64,000 bases of DNA from Terrimonas sp. (GCF_003075435.1 NZ_QCZJ01000005.1:124001-188000); one strand, 5' to 3'. Numbered from the stretch's first letter, positions 33,524 to 43,947 are shown. The notes: a model not told the origin generated them from the letters alone. Made by a program: numbers and translations.

Positions 33524-36500
33524 ATGAAAAAAAGCAACTTATTTGCTTTGATCAAACCGTTATTTAACGGATACTATCTCCTTGCTACCTTACTCTTATT
33601 CACAGTTAATACCGGTTATAGTTTACCATCGACAAAAACCATTTCCGAAAACTTTAAAAACAGTGGTAGGGGCAACTCCCTTTTTTCTGATTTCACCGGC
33701 ACAGTTATCAATGCTAAAAAGGAGCCATTGGCTGGAGCAACAGTTACTATTAAAGGTGCTTCCGCTGGTTATGTTACCAATGCAGACGGAAGATTCACCA
33801 TTAAGACCAGCGATGGCGGAAGTACAATAGAAGTTGAGATTTCCCTGGTAGGTTATCAAACACAAACGCTCTCATTAACTGCCAATACAAATGCTGTGGT
33901 TACACTCACGGAAGTATATACCGGCTTAACTGATGTAGTGGTGGTTGGGTATGGCACACAAAAAAGAACCAGTATTACCGGCGCCGTTGGTAAAGTAAAA
34001 ATAGATAATGATATCAGCGCACGTCCTAATGCCGAGTTTGGCCAGGCATTGTATGGAAAAGTTGCGGGAGTTCAGGTAGTTAGCGGCAACGGTAAACCGG
34101 GCTCATCTTCTTCCATTCAGATAAGAGGTATAAATTCAGTATCTGCCGGAAGCACACCTTTAATAGTGATAGATGGTATTCCCACACCTAACTACGATCT
34201 GAACCTCATCAACAGCAGCGACATTGAATCAATTGAAATTTTGAAAGATGCTGCGTCTTCAGCCATATATGGTTCACGTGCTGCAAACGGCGTAGTGCTT
34301 GTTACCACCAAAAAAGGAAGATCAGGACAGGCAAAGCTTGACCTGAGTTATGTAACAGGTATTCAGCAGGTAATTGATAAAGTTGATGTAATGAATGCCG
34401 CAGAATATGCGCAGGCCTCCATTGATGCGGCACAAAACGGTTGGATACAAAAAGGTGGCGATCCCAATGCGCCCAATACTATTGATGCCCGCGGACAATA
34501 CAAATACACCTGGCCAACTGCTTTGGAAAATCCAGGAACCTTACCCAATACTGATTTCCAGGATCTCATATATCGCTCCGCGCCTGTAAACAGGATAAAC
34601 CTGAATATTACCGGTGGCAGCGAAAAATCAACATTCCTTTTATCAGGCGGTTATACCAATCAGAAAGGAATTGCATTGAGTTCGCAATATCAGAAATATA
34701 GTGTAAGTCTTAAAAATATTACACACGTATATAACTGGCTTGAGGTTGGCGGTGCCACTACGCTTAGTTTTGATCATGAAACAGAACCTTACTCCAGGAT
34801 GTTTGAATGGGCAGCGCAATATCCTTCCATATACCCGGTATACAGTGAGAATGGTTACCTGGGTTCGCCTAATAATCAACCCGGGTTTGAAAAATACAAT
34901 GCCATTTTATTCAGACCGCAGAATGGTCATCCTTTATACCGTATTGACGATGATATACAGCGAAGACGTTTGAATAGTTTAGGCAACCTTTATGCTCAAT
35001 TGAATTTAATTCCGGGACTTAGCTTTAAAACAGCTTTCAACTATTACCTGAACCGTACAGATAACAGCAATTACCAGTCGGTAGATCATAACCTCGGACC
35101 TGCATATTACACGCAGGGTATTATGACGGTAGATCAAACCCGCATCCTGAATTATACTTTTCAAAATTTACTTACCTATAATAAATCTATTGGTGATCAT
35201 GATTTCAATGCACTGCTGGGTACGGAGTATAATTACAATGACCTGTATTATACCAACCAGGAACGCAGAGGTTACGATAATGACCTGTTGCACTCGCTTG
35301 CTGCCGGTAAAACCGTTTTTGAGGCTACGGATAATGTTGCCAAAAGCAAGCTCATATCCTATTTTGCAAGGTTGAATTATGATTATAAGAACACCTATCT
35401 TCTGTCTGCAAGCATCCGCCGTGATGGTTCATCGCGTTTTGCCACCAATAATAAGTGGGGCTATTTTCCCGCAATATCTGCCGGATGGGTTGTATCAAAC
35501 GAAGCGTTCTTAAGTAATTCAAATACGATCAGTAATCTTAAAATAAGAGCCAGTTACGGGTTAACCGGCAATGATCGTTTTGCAGATTATAAATGGATTG
35601 GTCTGATAACACAGGGAAGAACCGCATTTGGTACTAACCTTGCCACCACTTACTATCCGTCAGGCATTACTAATCCTGATCTTAAATGGGAGCGCACGCG
35701 GCAGTTAGACCTGGGTATTGAGCTGGCATTGTATAAAAACAGGATCGTACTGGAGGCTGACTGGTACCGGTCAACATCAGACGGGCTTTTGCTTGATGTG
35801 CCGGTGCCTGTGGTATCCGGATTTACCAGTGTTTTCAAAAATATTGGTAAGCTCGAAAACAAAGGATTTGAAATTAACCTGACTACGCAAAATATTACAG
35901 GTGCTTTTAAATGGAGCTCTCAGATTAATTTCTCCCGCAACCGCAATAAATTGCTTGCACTGGGAGAAGATAACGCGCCAATGCTCTTCACTTCTGCCGT
36001 GGCCAGCGGTATGCAAAAAATTAATGTTGTAGGCCAGCCGATCTTTAATTTCTATGGCTATCAATACGGCGGAGTATATATGAACCAGGCTGAAGTAGAT
36101 GCTGACCCGGCCAGGTATGCTACCGCAACGCCAGGGGATGGGCGCTATATTGACATTGATAATAACAAAATACTAGATGCTGACGACAGAACAATAATAG
36201 GAAATCCAGCTCCGGATTTTATATGGGGCTTTACCAATAACTTTTCTTTCAAGGGATTTGACCTTAGCATACTGTTCCAGGGTGTGCAGGGTGGAGATCT
36301 GATGGATGAAAATGCCCACCGCTCCATGCTGTATCACGAAGGAAGGAATTATGCACAAGTGCTGGTAAACCGCTGGAGATCGGAAGCAGATCCCGGAGAC
36401 GGATATCATTATAAGCTGAAAGTAGATCTTGACGGATATGAAAAAACACCTTCCAGCTACTGGCTGAATGATGCGAGCTATTTCAGGTTAAAGAGCCTTA

Positions 36501-36721
36501 CCCTTGGCTACACTGTGCCGTCGTATTTGCTAAATAAGATCAGGATATCTTCTGCAAGGGTTTATGTAAATGCAACAAACCTGTTTACGCACAAAAATAC
36601 ACTGGTGATTGATCCGGAGGCCTTTGCCGGTGATGTTTCAGATGTAACAAGGCGTGGCGTTAATGGTAATTCTTATCCTGCGGCAAAAGTCATCTCCCTG
36701 GGTATAAACCTGGGATTGTAA
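33524..36721 (+). CDS. SusC-like TonB-dependent receptor of the sulfatase operon
   Basis: 1065 residues. After an N-terminal signal region (MKKSNLFALIKPLFNGYYLL) and a linker comes a carboxypeptidase-like domain (FTGTVINAKKEPLAGATVTIKG, about 59-140), VVVGYGTQKRTSITGAVGKV, the plug with IQIRGINSVSAGSTPLIVIDG and IESIEILKDAASSAIYGSRAANGVVLVTTKKG, and a barrel ending LGINLGL. The next gene is its SusD (51 nt). The operon continues with three sulfatases, so the ligand is probably a sulfated glycan or a sulfate ester. Transcription is expected from site D. Confidence 0.95.
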   Translation: MKKSNLFALIKPLFNGYYLLATLLLFTVNTGYSLPSTKTISENFKNSGRGNSLFSDFTGTVINAKKEPLAGATVTIKGASAGYVTNADGRFTIKTSDGGSTIEVEISLVGYQTQTLSLTANTNAVVTLTEVYTGLTDVVVVGYGTQKRTSITGAVGKVKIDNDISARPNAEFGQALYGKVAGVQVVSGNGKPGSSSSIQIRGINSVSAGSTPLIVIDGIPTPNYDLNLINSSDIESIEILKDAASSAIYGSRAANGVVLVTTKKGRSGQAKLDLSYVTGIQQVIDKVDVMNAAEYAQASIDAAQNGWIQKGGDPNAPNTIDARGQYKYTWPTALENPGTLPNTDFQDLIYRSAPVNRINLNITGGSEKSTFLLSGGYTNQKGIALSSQYQKYSVSLKNITHVYNWLEVGGATTLSFDHETEPYSRMFEWAAQYPSIYPVYSENGYLGSPNNQPGFEKYNAILFRPQNGHPLYRIDDDIQRRRLNSLGNLYAQLNLIPGLSFKTAFNYYLNRTDNSNYQSVDHNLGPAYYTQGIMTVDQTRILNYTFQNLLTYNKSIGDHDFNALLGTEYNYNDLYYTNQERRGYDNDLLHSLAAGKTVFEATDNVAKSKLISYFARLNYDYKNTYLLSASIRRDGSSRFATNNKWGYFPAISAGWVVSNEAFLSNSNTISNLKIRASYGLTGNDRFADYKWIGLITQGRTAFGTNLATTYYPSGITNPDLKWERTRQLDLGIELALYKNRIVLEADWYRSTSDGLLLDVPVPVVSGFTSVFKNIGKLENKGFEINLTTQNITGAFKWSSQINFSRNRNKLLALGEDNAPMLFTSAVASGMQKINVVGQPIFNFYGYQYGGVYMNQAEVDADPARYATATPGDGRYIDIDNNKILDADDRTIIGNPAPDFIWGFTNNFSFKGFDLSILFQGVQGGDLMDENAHRSMLYHEGRNYAQVLVNRWRSEADPGDGYHYKLKVDLDGYEKTPSSYWLNDASYFRLKSLTLGYTVPSYLLNKIRISSARVYVNATNLFTHKNTLVIDPEAFAGDVSDVTRRGVNGNSYPAAKVISLGINLGL

Positions 36722-36772
36722 TTCAGCAATGATATTACAGGTTATTGATTCCATCATTCAAACACACATGTT

Positions 36773-38269
36773 ATGTTACAATTATTGAAATATACAATTC
36801 AGAATATCATCAGGAAAAAAATCATACTTCAAAGTGTTGCGTTTCTTATTGTTCCCGGTGCATTTTATTCGTGCAATAAAAATGAGCTTAATCTTTACCC
36901 GGAAACCACACTTACCGAAGGTTTATTTTATAACACCGAAGCGCAACTGATTCAGGCGGTTAATGACTCATACAGGCAACTCGAAAAAATATACGATGCC
37001 GGTGGTATTGCCGATATATATGGAGAGCTGGGCTCTGATAATGTATATATAAAAGCAGTGTCGGGCGCCAACTCATGGCCTGAAGACATTAACCTGCACA
37101 AAATAAGACCTGATAACGGCAAGCTGGAAGCTGCCTGGAATGCGGCATACAATGGAATATTTATTATCAACAATGTTATTACGCACCTTGAAAATACCGA
37201 AGTTGAATTTTCAACCGCGGGATTAAAGGAAAGGCTGATTGCTGAAGCGAAATCTATAAGAGCATTGATATATTATAATCTTGTGCAGGTTTGGGGAGGA
37301 GTGCCATTCCCGTTGAAAGTTGTTTCGGCACAGGAGAGTTATGGTTACCTGAGAGAGAAAAAAGAAACTATTTTATCCCTGCTCGTTACTGATTTAACAG
37401 AAGCCCAGGCAAACCTGCCCGAATCTTATACAGGCACAGATATAGGGCGTATTACCAAATATGGTGCAGTTGCCATTCTTGCCCGTGTATATCTTGCACA
37501 GGATGATGATACCAAAGCTGCACAGGCTTTAAAATCAATTATAGACAGCAACCGGTATTCGCTTGACGCCAATGGTGATGGCAGTATCAATAAAACAGAT
37601 TACGCGTATCTCTTCCAGGCTAATACCAAAAATTCAAAAGAGGCTATTGTTGAAGTGCAATACCTTGCAGGCCAAAACCAGGTAAACAGCACACATCAGG
37701 CAGAATATGCACCATGGGATTTTTCTTTCCATTTGCCCGGAAGCACCATAACATTCAGGGGAAATGGATTAAATACGCCAGCCGATGATCTTATTAATGA
37801 ATATGAAGCCGATGATCCGAGAAAAGATATTTCGCTGGCAACAGGCTTCACAGATCTGCAAACAGGTAATTTTATAGCCTATCCCTATACATTAAAATTT
37901 TACGATCCCAATTATCTTTACCCGGGGCAAAATGTTGAGATTATCCGTTATGCGGATATACTACTGCTTTATGCTGAACTTACCGGCGAAGTTTCATACC
38001 TTAACCAGGTGCGCAACAGGGTGGGATTGCCGGCATACGGAGAGGCGGCATATCCTTCCGCTGATTATCCTACTGTAGCGCTGGCGGTAGAGCATGAGCG
38101 CAGGGTGGAGCTGGCTTTTGAGTTTCATCGTTTTTTTGACCTCGTGCGTACAGGCAGGGCTGTAGCGGTTTTGCAGTCCAAAGGCATTGATATCACCTCA
38201 GGTGAGTTGCTTTTTCCTATACCGCAAGCGGTAATTGATACTAACCCGGAAATCACTCAGAATCCTTAA
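36773..38269 (+). CDS. SusD/RagB-family lipoprotein of the sulfatase operon
   Basis: 498 residues. The signal segment is long (about residues 1-33) with lipobox GAFYSC. SusD marks are AEAKSIRALIYYNLVQVWGGVPFPL, LTEAQANLPESY, VAILARVYLAQ, a central VEIIRYADILLLYAEL, VEHERRVELAFEFHRFFDLVRTG and LLFPIPQ...ITQNP at the end. It is the partner of the SusC at 33524. Its stop is 1 nt from the next start. Confidence 0.93.
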   Translation: MLQLLKYTIQNIIRKKIILQSVAFLIVPGAFYSCNKNELNLYPETTLTEGLFYNTEAQLIQAVNDSYRQLEKIYDAGGIADIYGELGSDNVYIKAVSGANSWPEDINLHKIRPDNGKLEAAWNAAYNGIFIINNVITHLENTEVEFSTAGLKERLIAEAKSIRALIYYNLVQVWGGVPFPLKVVSAQESYGYLREKKETILSLLVTDLTEAQANLPESYTGTDIGRITKYGAVAILARVYLAQDDDTKAAQALKSIIDSNRYSLDANGDGSINKTDYAYLFQANTKNSKEAIVEVQYLAGQNQVNSTHQAEYAPWDFSFHLPGSTITFRGNGLNTPADDLINEYEADDPRKDISLATGFTDLQTGNFIAYPYTLKFYDPNYLYPGQNVEIIRYADILLLYAELTGEVSYLNQVRNRVGLPAYGEAAYPSADYPTVALAVEHERRVELAFEFHRFFDLVRTGRAVAVLQSKGIDITSGELLFPIPQAVIDTNPEITQNP

Positions 38270-38270
38270 A

Positions 38271-40208
38271 ATGACTTTTATGCAACTTTTATCAGTACCA
38301 GGGAAATTCAAAAATTTTACTTGTGTAATCGCCGCTATGTTCATAAGTGCTTTTGTTACAGCGCAACAACAGGGTGACCGTCCTAATATTTTATGGATTG
38401 TAAGTGAAGATAATACCACGTATATAGGCGCTTACGGTGACGTATACGCGACAACGCCCAATATTGATGCACTGGCAAAACAGGGCATATTATTTGAAAA
38501 TGCGTATTGCACCGCACCGGTATGTGCGCCTTCGCGTTCTACGCTTATCACAGGTATGTATCCACCCGCTGTAGGCACAGAGAATATGAGGAGCGAATAT
38601 CCTGTGCCGGCATTTGTAAAATTTTTTCCCAGGTATTTAAGAGAAGCAGGGTATTATACCAGCAATAACGCAAAGAAAGATTATAACACTGTTGATCAAA
38701 CAGAGGCATGGGATGAATCGGGTAATAAAGCTACCTATAAGAACCGCAGGGCCGGGCAACCTTTCTTTGCTGTTTTTAATATTAATACCACACACGAAAG
38801 CTCCATTTTTGGTAATGAGGTAAGAAGGCAGATGACGGCTGAATTCACCAAAAAACCTTTGGATAGTATTCAATTGCCACCTGAAAAACCATTGATACAC
38901 GATCCTGAAAAAATTCATATTCCACCATACCTGCCTGCTACCAGGGAAATGAAGCATGACTGGGCATTGTATTACGATAAGATCCAGCAGATGGATAGTG
39001 AGGTGGGCACTTTGCTGAAAGAGCTGGATGAAGCAGGGCTTGCTGATAATACCATTATTTTTTATTATGGTGATAACGGTGGTGTACTGGGAAGAAGCAA
39101 GCGATTTATTTTTGAATCCGGATTGCACATTCCTTTGGTGGTGCGCATACCGGAGAAATTCAGAAAATATACTAACCTGTCCGCCGGAAGCCGTACCAAA
39201 CAATTGGTGGATTTTACCGATTTTGCACCTACGGTATTAAGCCTGGCAGGCATACAACCGCCTGCATACCTGCAGGGAAAAGCTTTTCTTGGGAAATATG
39301 CTGTTACAAAGGAGAGAGATATTGTATTTAATTTCAGGGGACGTATGGATGAAGGTATTGACCTGGTAAGATCAGTACGCGACAGGCAATACCGTTATGT
39401 AAAAAATTTTATGCCTCACCGCAAATATGGTCAGCATATAGAATTTTTGTGGCTGGCATCCAATATCCGCTCCTGGGAAAAGGCTTATAACGAAGGAACA
39501 TTAAATGAAGTGCAGTCGCGCTTTTTCAATCCTAAACCTGCAGAAGAATTGTATGATGTAATTGCTGACCCTGATAACATACATAATCTTGCCGGTAAGC
39601 CGGGATATGAAAAAATCCTGGACACACTCAGGAAAGAAACATTCCGGTTGCTGGTGGAGATAAAAGATGTGGGCTTTATACCTGAGCCTGAAGCAGAGCG
39701 TATTACTGCAACTACCACTTTATATGATTATGCACGATCAGGCAATTATGATATCAGCAAAGTGCTGGAAACAGCTGTTGCTGCTTCATCAAATGATAAG
39801 AAGCAGCTTTCGTATCTTATAAAAAAATCTGCTGTTAAAGATCCGGTGATCCGTTACTGGGCGGCAACCGGTTTGCTGGCACTGGGAAAAGACGCGCAGG
39901 CGGCAAAACCTGTTTTGCAAAAATTACTGAAAGATGAAAAACGATATATAGGAACTGTGGCAGCGGAAGCACTTTACCACCTGGGCGATAAGCAGGATGC
40001 ATTACAACATCTTTACAAAGCAGTAAAAGACAGCAGTGTAATGAGCAGGTTGCAGGCATTGATCGCACTGCAGGCTGCCACTCCGGAAGAATTGGTACCT
40101 GTTGCAGGTGAGCTTGAGCAAATCACAAAAAACAAAACAGAGTATGATAAAAAAGCAGCGCGCTACCTGCTGAAAAGGATTGCTGCGTTTTCAGAAAAAT
40201 CAAAATAA
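38271..40208 (+). CDS. S1-type sulfatase with C-terminal HEAT-like repeats
   Basis: 645 residues from the ATG right after SusD; a signal peptide ends near AFVTAQQ. Formylglycine motif CAPSR with Cys85 in TAPVCAPSRSTLITG. The first metal site reads SED (residues 45-47) where many family members have DD. YYGDNGG and LDFTDFAPTVLSLAG-type segments (LVDFTDFAPTVLSLAG) mark the second metal region and core. Residues about 515-645 (DPVIRYWAATGLLALG, VAAEALYHLG) are HEAT-like helical repeats, unusual against the roughly 480-500 residues of its two neighbours. It hydrolyses sulfate esters in the periplasm after Cys oxidation. Confidence 0.92.
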   Translation: MTFMQLLSVPGKFKNFTCVIAAMFISAFVTAQQQGDRPNILWIVSEDNTTYIGAYGDVYATTPNIDALAKQGILFENAYCTAPVCAPSRSTLITGMYPPAVGTENMRSEYPVPAFVKFFPRYLREAGYYTSNNAKKDYNTVDQTEAWDESGNKATYKNRRAGQPFFAVFNINTTHESSIFGNEVRRQMTAEFTKKPLDSIQLPPEKPLIHDPEKIHIPPYLPATREMKHDWALYYDKIQQMDSEVGTLLKELDEAGLADNTIIFYYGDNGGVLGRSKRFIFESGLHIPLVVRIPEKFRKYTNLSAGSRTKQLVDFTDFAPTVLSLAGIQPPAYLQGKAFLGKYAVTKERDIVFNFRGRMDEGIDLVRSVRDRQYRYVKNFMPHRKYGQHIEFLWLASNIRSWEKAYNEGTLNEVQSRFFNPKPAEELYDVIADPDNIHNLAGKPGYEKILDTLRKETFRLLVEIKDVGFIPEPEAERITATTTLYDYARSGNYDISKVLETAVAASSNDKKQLSYLIKKSAVKDPVIRYWAATGLLALGKDAQAAKPVLQKLLKDEKRYIGTVAAEALYHLGDKQDALQHLYKAVKDSSVMSRLQALIALQAATPEELVPVAGELEQITKNKTEYDKKAARYLLKRIAAFSEKSK

Positions 40209-41719
40209 TGAAAACTAGGGGCTCAGCAATTATATTGATTATAATTATAGTAACAGGGTTACAATGTAATGCTTCAAAAAAGGAGGATCAGCCTAACATC
40301 CTGTTACTGATGTCAGACAATCAATACTTCAGGCACCTTGGCGCTTATGGAGATGAAATTGTGAGAACACCTAATATAGATGCAATAGCATTGAAAGGTG
40401 TTCGCTTCACAAATGCGTTTTGTGCATCACCTTCCTGTACACCTTCAAGAGCAGGGTTGCTTACCGGACAGGATATATGGAGATTAAAAGAAGGAGCGAA
40501 TCTTTGGGGTATTCTTCCCCATGAATTTAATACTTATACGGATCTGCTTGAAGAAAACGGTTATGCTGTTGGTTTTAGTGGTAAAGGATGGGGACCCGGT
40601 AAAGATTCTGTGGAAGGTCGTAACAGAAATCCTGCAGGAAATAAGTTCAGTGATTTTACAGCATTCTTAAACAGCGCTGAAAAAAATAAACCGTGGACAT
40701 TCTGGTTCAGCAGCCGCGAGCCACATCGTCCTTACCCTGTGGGCTCAGGCAAAGCTTCCAGCATTCCTGTTGCTTCCATAAAAGTTCCGCCTTATTTGCC
40801 TAATACAGACTCAGTGCGTAATGATATAGCTGACTATTATGCAGCTATTGAAACTTTTGATCAGGAAGTAGGCAGGATTATAGAAGCATTAAAAAGCGCA
40901 GGATTGTATGACAATACTGTGATTGTAATTTGCAGCGATAACGGATGGCAAATGCCGAGAGGATTAGGTAATTTATATGATTTTGGCTCACATGTTCCGC
41001 TTATCATCAGCTACTCCAAATGGATACCGGCAAGAGTGTATGATGATTTTGTTAATCTTAATGATCTTGCACCAACATTTCTTGAATTGGCCGGGATTAC
41101 CGTTCCTGCTGCAGTTACGGCAAAAAGCCTGTTGTCTTTGTTGAAAGCAGATCAAACTGAAGGGATTACAGATAAAACAAGAGATGCTGTATACATGGGC
41201 AGGGAAAGACACGCTTTTGTACGGCATAACGGTTTGGGATACCCGATGAGAGGCATACGGACAAATGATTTTTTGTATATCCATAATTATGAGCCTGGCA
41301 GGTGGCCTTCGGGAGATCCTCCATTATATGGAGATGTGGATGCACATATGTTACATTATCCTTCGCTTTCCAAAGTAGAGGTTTTGGCCAATAAGGCCTT
41401 AAACGACAGTGTTTATTATAAGCTGGCTTTTGCCAAAAGACCAGAGGAGGAACTTTATGATTTAAGTAATGATCCTTTTCAGTTGCATAATATTGCAGGG
41501 GAAGTACAATATACAGAACAGAAAAAAACATTGAGGAGCAGGCTCGATAAATATTTACTTGACACAAAAGATCCCAGAGCTACCGGGGGAAAAATAATTT
41601 GGGACAGCTCTCCTTATTATAACGAAAGAGATAAGACACCTGTTCCTTCAATTGAATACAGGAAGCGCCTTGGACTTGATTCTGTTTATTATCTACTTCC
41701 AACAGACAAAAAAAATTAG
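40208..41719 (+). CDS. S1-type sulfatase
   Basis: 503 residues. The start overlaps the previous stop by one base (TAATG). The N-terminal hydrophobic segment ends at Cys20 (VTGLQC), so it may be a lipoprotein, although the lipobox is atypical with Gln before Cys. Formylglycine motif CTPSR with Cys77 in SPSCTPSRAGLLTG. The first metal site reads SDNQ (Asp-Asn in place of Asp-Asp). CSDNGWQ (about 238-244) is the distal metal/active-site segment. The C-terminal EELYDLSNDPFQLHNIAG is a common sulfatase end block. Sulfate-ester specificity is unknown. Confidence 0.92.
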   Translation: MKTRGSAIILIIIIVTGLQCNASKKEDQPNILLLMSDNQYFRHLGAYGDEIVRTPNIDAIALKGVRFTNAFCASPSCTPSRAGLLTGQDIWRLKEGANLWGILPHEFNTYTDLLEENGYAVGFSGKGWGPGKDSVEGRNRNPAGNKFSDFTAFLNSAEKNKPWTFWFSSREPHRPYPVGSGKASSIPVASIKVPPYLPNTDSVRNDIADYYAAIETFDQEVGRIIEALKSAGLYDNTVIVICSDNGWQMPRGLGNLYDFGSHVPLIISYSKWIPARVYDDFVNLNDLAPTFLELAGITVPAAVTAKSLLSLLKADQTEGITDKTRDAVYMGRERHAFVRHNGLGYPMRGIRTNDFLYIHNYEPGRWPSGDPPLYGDVDAHMLHYPSLSKVEVLANKALNDSVYYKLAFAKRPEEELYDLSNDPFQLHNIAGEVQYTEQKKTLRSRLDKYLLDTKDPRATGGKIIWDSSPYYNERDKTPVPSIEYRKRLGLDSVYYLLPTDKKN

Positions 41720-41742
41720 AATATACTTTATAAAGTATCGCC

Positions 41743-43191
41743 ATGAAAAAAGTGATTTTATATTTCTTACTGTTTTTTTGCGGAAAAATTTTTGCACAAC
41801 AACCGTTGCCATCTTCGCCCAATATTATTTTTATTATTGGTGATGATATCAGCATAGATGACATTGGTGCTTATGGTAACAGTAAAGTAAAAACACCTTC
41901 GCTTAATTTTCTTGCAGCCAACGGGCTCAGGTTTAATAATATGTTTGTTGCATCAAGCTCATGCAGCCCCAGCAGAACCAGTATTTTAACAGGTCGTTAT
42001 CCGCATAATACAGGAGCGGCAGAGCTGCATACGCCGCTGCCAAAGCATTTAACTTATTTTCCGGAGCTGCTGAAAAAGGCAGGGTATTATACCGCACTGG
42101 CCGGCAAGTGGCACGAAGGAAAAGAAACGGCACGGGCCTATGACACAGTAATTGCAGGCGAAGCTGCAAATGGTTTGGGTGGTGAAGCGCAATGGATAAA
42201 CATCTTACAAAACAGGCCTGCAAATAAACCTTTCTTCTTCTGGTTTTCTCCCTTTGATGCACACAGAACATGGTCTGCTGATACGTTTCGGATAACGCAT
42301 GATCCTGCAACAGAGGTAGAAATTCCGGAAACACTTATGGATGATGATTCAACGAGAAGGGATATTGCTTCTTATTATAACGAGATTGGAAGGCTGGATT
42401 ATTATGTGGGTAAATTGCATGAAGCATTACGAAAAGAAGGTATAGCTGATAATACTATCATTGTTTTTATAGCGGATAATGCACGTCCTTTTCCCGGCAG
42501 CAAAACCCGGCTTAATGACAGGGGATTAAAAACGCCGTTCATTTTTTATTGGCCATCCGGCATACATAAAGCTGGCAGTGTAAACGCGCTTGTAAGTGCT
42601 ATAGATATAGCTCCTACATTTTTACAGCTTGCAGGAGCAAAGCCTGCTGAAAGTATACAGGGCTCAAGTTTTGCAAAGCTGCTTACAAACAACAATTCGG
42701 ATTTTCGCCATTATATATTTGGTGAACATAACTGGCATGATTATGAAGCTTATGAACGGTCTGTACGCACAAAAGATTATTTATACATTTTTAATGGCAG
42801 GCCAAACTTTGATAATGGAGGGCCTATTGATGCCAATCAAAGCCTGGCGGCGCACTCATTGAAAGCTGCACGCGCAAAAGGAAAGCTTACCTTATTACAG
42901 GAGGATGCATTTGTGCAACCAAGACCGGTTGAAGAATTGTATGATCTCAGGAAAGACAGTCTGCAGTTGCATAACCTTGCAGATGATAAAACATATACAC
43001 AGCCATTATTCCGGCTCAGGAAAATATTAAAGCAATGGCAGCAGCAAACAGGCGATACACAACCGGAAAAGCTTACATCAGACTGGTATGACAGGGAAAC
43101 CGGTAATGCTTTACCACAAAAAGGACAACGTGGTGAAATGCCGGGTGCAGCCCGGAAAGCCGACAGGATTAATCAAAAGGGTATCTTCTGA
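41743..43191 (+). CDS. S1-type sulfatase
   Basis: 482 residues with a signal peptide (MKKVILYFLLFFCGKIFAQ). Canonical metal Asp pair in IIGDDISIDD (about 31-40), formylglycine motif CSPSR with Cys74, LAGKWHEGK, FIADNARPFPG in the distal metal site, and a C-terminal EELYDLRKDSLQLHNLAD. It starts 23 nt after the second sulfatase and is the last gene of the operon; the hairpin at 43200 follows. No sulfatase-maturing enzyme (anSME or FGE) gene is in the window, so that must be elsewhere. Confidence 0.93.
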   Translation: MKKVILYFLLFFCGKIFAQQPLPSSPNIIFIIGDDISIDDIGAYGNSKVKTPSLNFLAANGLRFNNMFVASSSCSPSRTSILTGRYPHNTGAAELHTPLPKHLTYFPELLKKAGYYTALAGKWHEGKETARAYDTVIAGEAANGLGGEAQWINILQNRPANKPFFFWFSPFDAHRTWSADTFRITHDPATEVEIPETLMDDDSTRRDIASYYNEIGRLDYYVGKLHEALRKEGIADNTIIVFIADNARPFPGSKTRLNDRGLKTPFIFYWPSGIHKAGSVNALVSAIDIAPTFLQLAGAKPAESIQGSSFAKLLTNNNSDFRHYIFGEHNWHDYEAYERSVRTKDYLYIFNGRPNFDNGGPIDANQSLAAHSLKAARAKGKLTLLQEDAFVQPRPVEELYDLRKDSLQLHNLADDKTYTQPLFRLRKILKQWQQQTGDTQPEKLTSDWYDRETGNALPQKGQRGEMPGAARKADRINQKGIF

Positions 43192-43199
43192 TTAACCCC

Positions 43200-43240
43200 G
43201 GTAAACATATTTCTTATGTAAGCAGTAATATATGTTTACC
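43200..43240. terminator. Bidirectional hairpin between convergent genes
   Basis: Arms ggtaaacatat (43200-43210) and atatgtttacc (43230-43240) pair perfectly. It sits between the third sulfatase and the nitroreductase, which converge on it. T-runs are weak on both sides. Confidence 0.55.
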
Positions 43241-43257
43241 AGGATCTTCATGTGTTG

Positions 43258-43890
43258 TCAGGATATTGTCGTTGCAAAATCTTCTTTAGGCGTTCTCCAT
43301 TTTTTTAAGTTTACCAGCCAGTCTTCCTTTTCATCCCTGTAACCAAGCGGCAGCATTACAACACTTTTTAAACCTAAGGCTTCCAACCCAAGAAATTCAT
43401 CCATTTTAGCATTATCAAATCCCTCCATGGGAGTAGCGTCAACCTTTTGTTCTGCAGCAGCGGCAATAGCCAGTCCAAAGGAAATATACGCCTGCTTTGC
43501 ACACCGGTTTTCCTGCCATTCTTTTCCGAGCGGTTCATATAAGTCAAGCAACATGGTTTTATAAGCTTCTGCACTGCTGTCAGGCAAGCCCCGTTCTTTT
43601 GATGTTCTTAATAAAACATTACTAACCCTATCAGAAGAATAGCTGTCCCATGCTGCCCAAACCAAAAGATGAGAACAATCAGTAATCTGACTTTGGTTAA
43701 ATGAAAATTCCCTTATTTGTTTAAGCTGATTTTTATTGGTGATCACGAAAATTTTGTAAGGCTGCAAGCCTGATGACGAGGGTGCAAACCTCGCGGCTTC
43801 CAGAATATATTCCAGTTTTTTCTGCGGAACTGTTTGTCCGTTCATTTTTTTTGTGGCATAACGCCACTGCAAATCTTCTAATAAGGACAT
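43258..43890 (-). CDS. NfsB-like nitroreductase / NAD(P)H oxidoreductase
   Basis: 210 residues. FMN-dependent nitroreductase fold: RYATKKMNGQTV at the N-terminus, FAPSSSGLQPYKIFVI (about 34-49) contacting FMN, AKQAYISFGLAIAAAAEQ, TPMEGFD and the C-terminal MLPLGYRDEKEDWLVNLKKWR. It is a cytoplasmic reductase of quinones or nitro compounds. It is divergent from the HxlR-type regulator at 43998 with a 107-nt shared promoter region, the usual arrangement for HxlR-controlled redox genes. Confidence 0.92.
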   Translation of the reverse strand: MSLLEDLQWRYATKKMNGQTVPQKKLEYILEAARFAPSSSGLQPYKIFVITNKNQLKQIREFSFNQSQITDCSHLLVWAAWDSYSSDRVSNVLLRTSKERGLPDSSAEAYKTMLLDLYEPLGKEWQENRCAKQAYISFGLAIAAAAEQKVDATPMEGFDNAKMDEFLGLEALGLKSVVMLPLGYRDEKEDWLVNLKKWRTPKEDFATTIS

Positions 43891-43947
43891 ATAATAAAAG
43901 TTTTACCTGGTTTAAAATATAAAGTTACAGGACAGTAATTTATTTTA

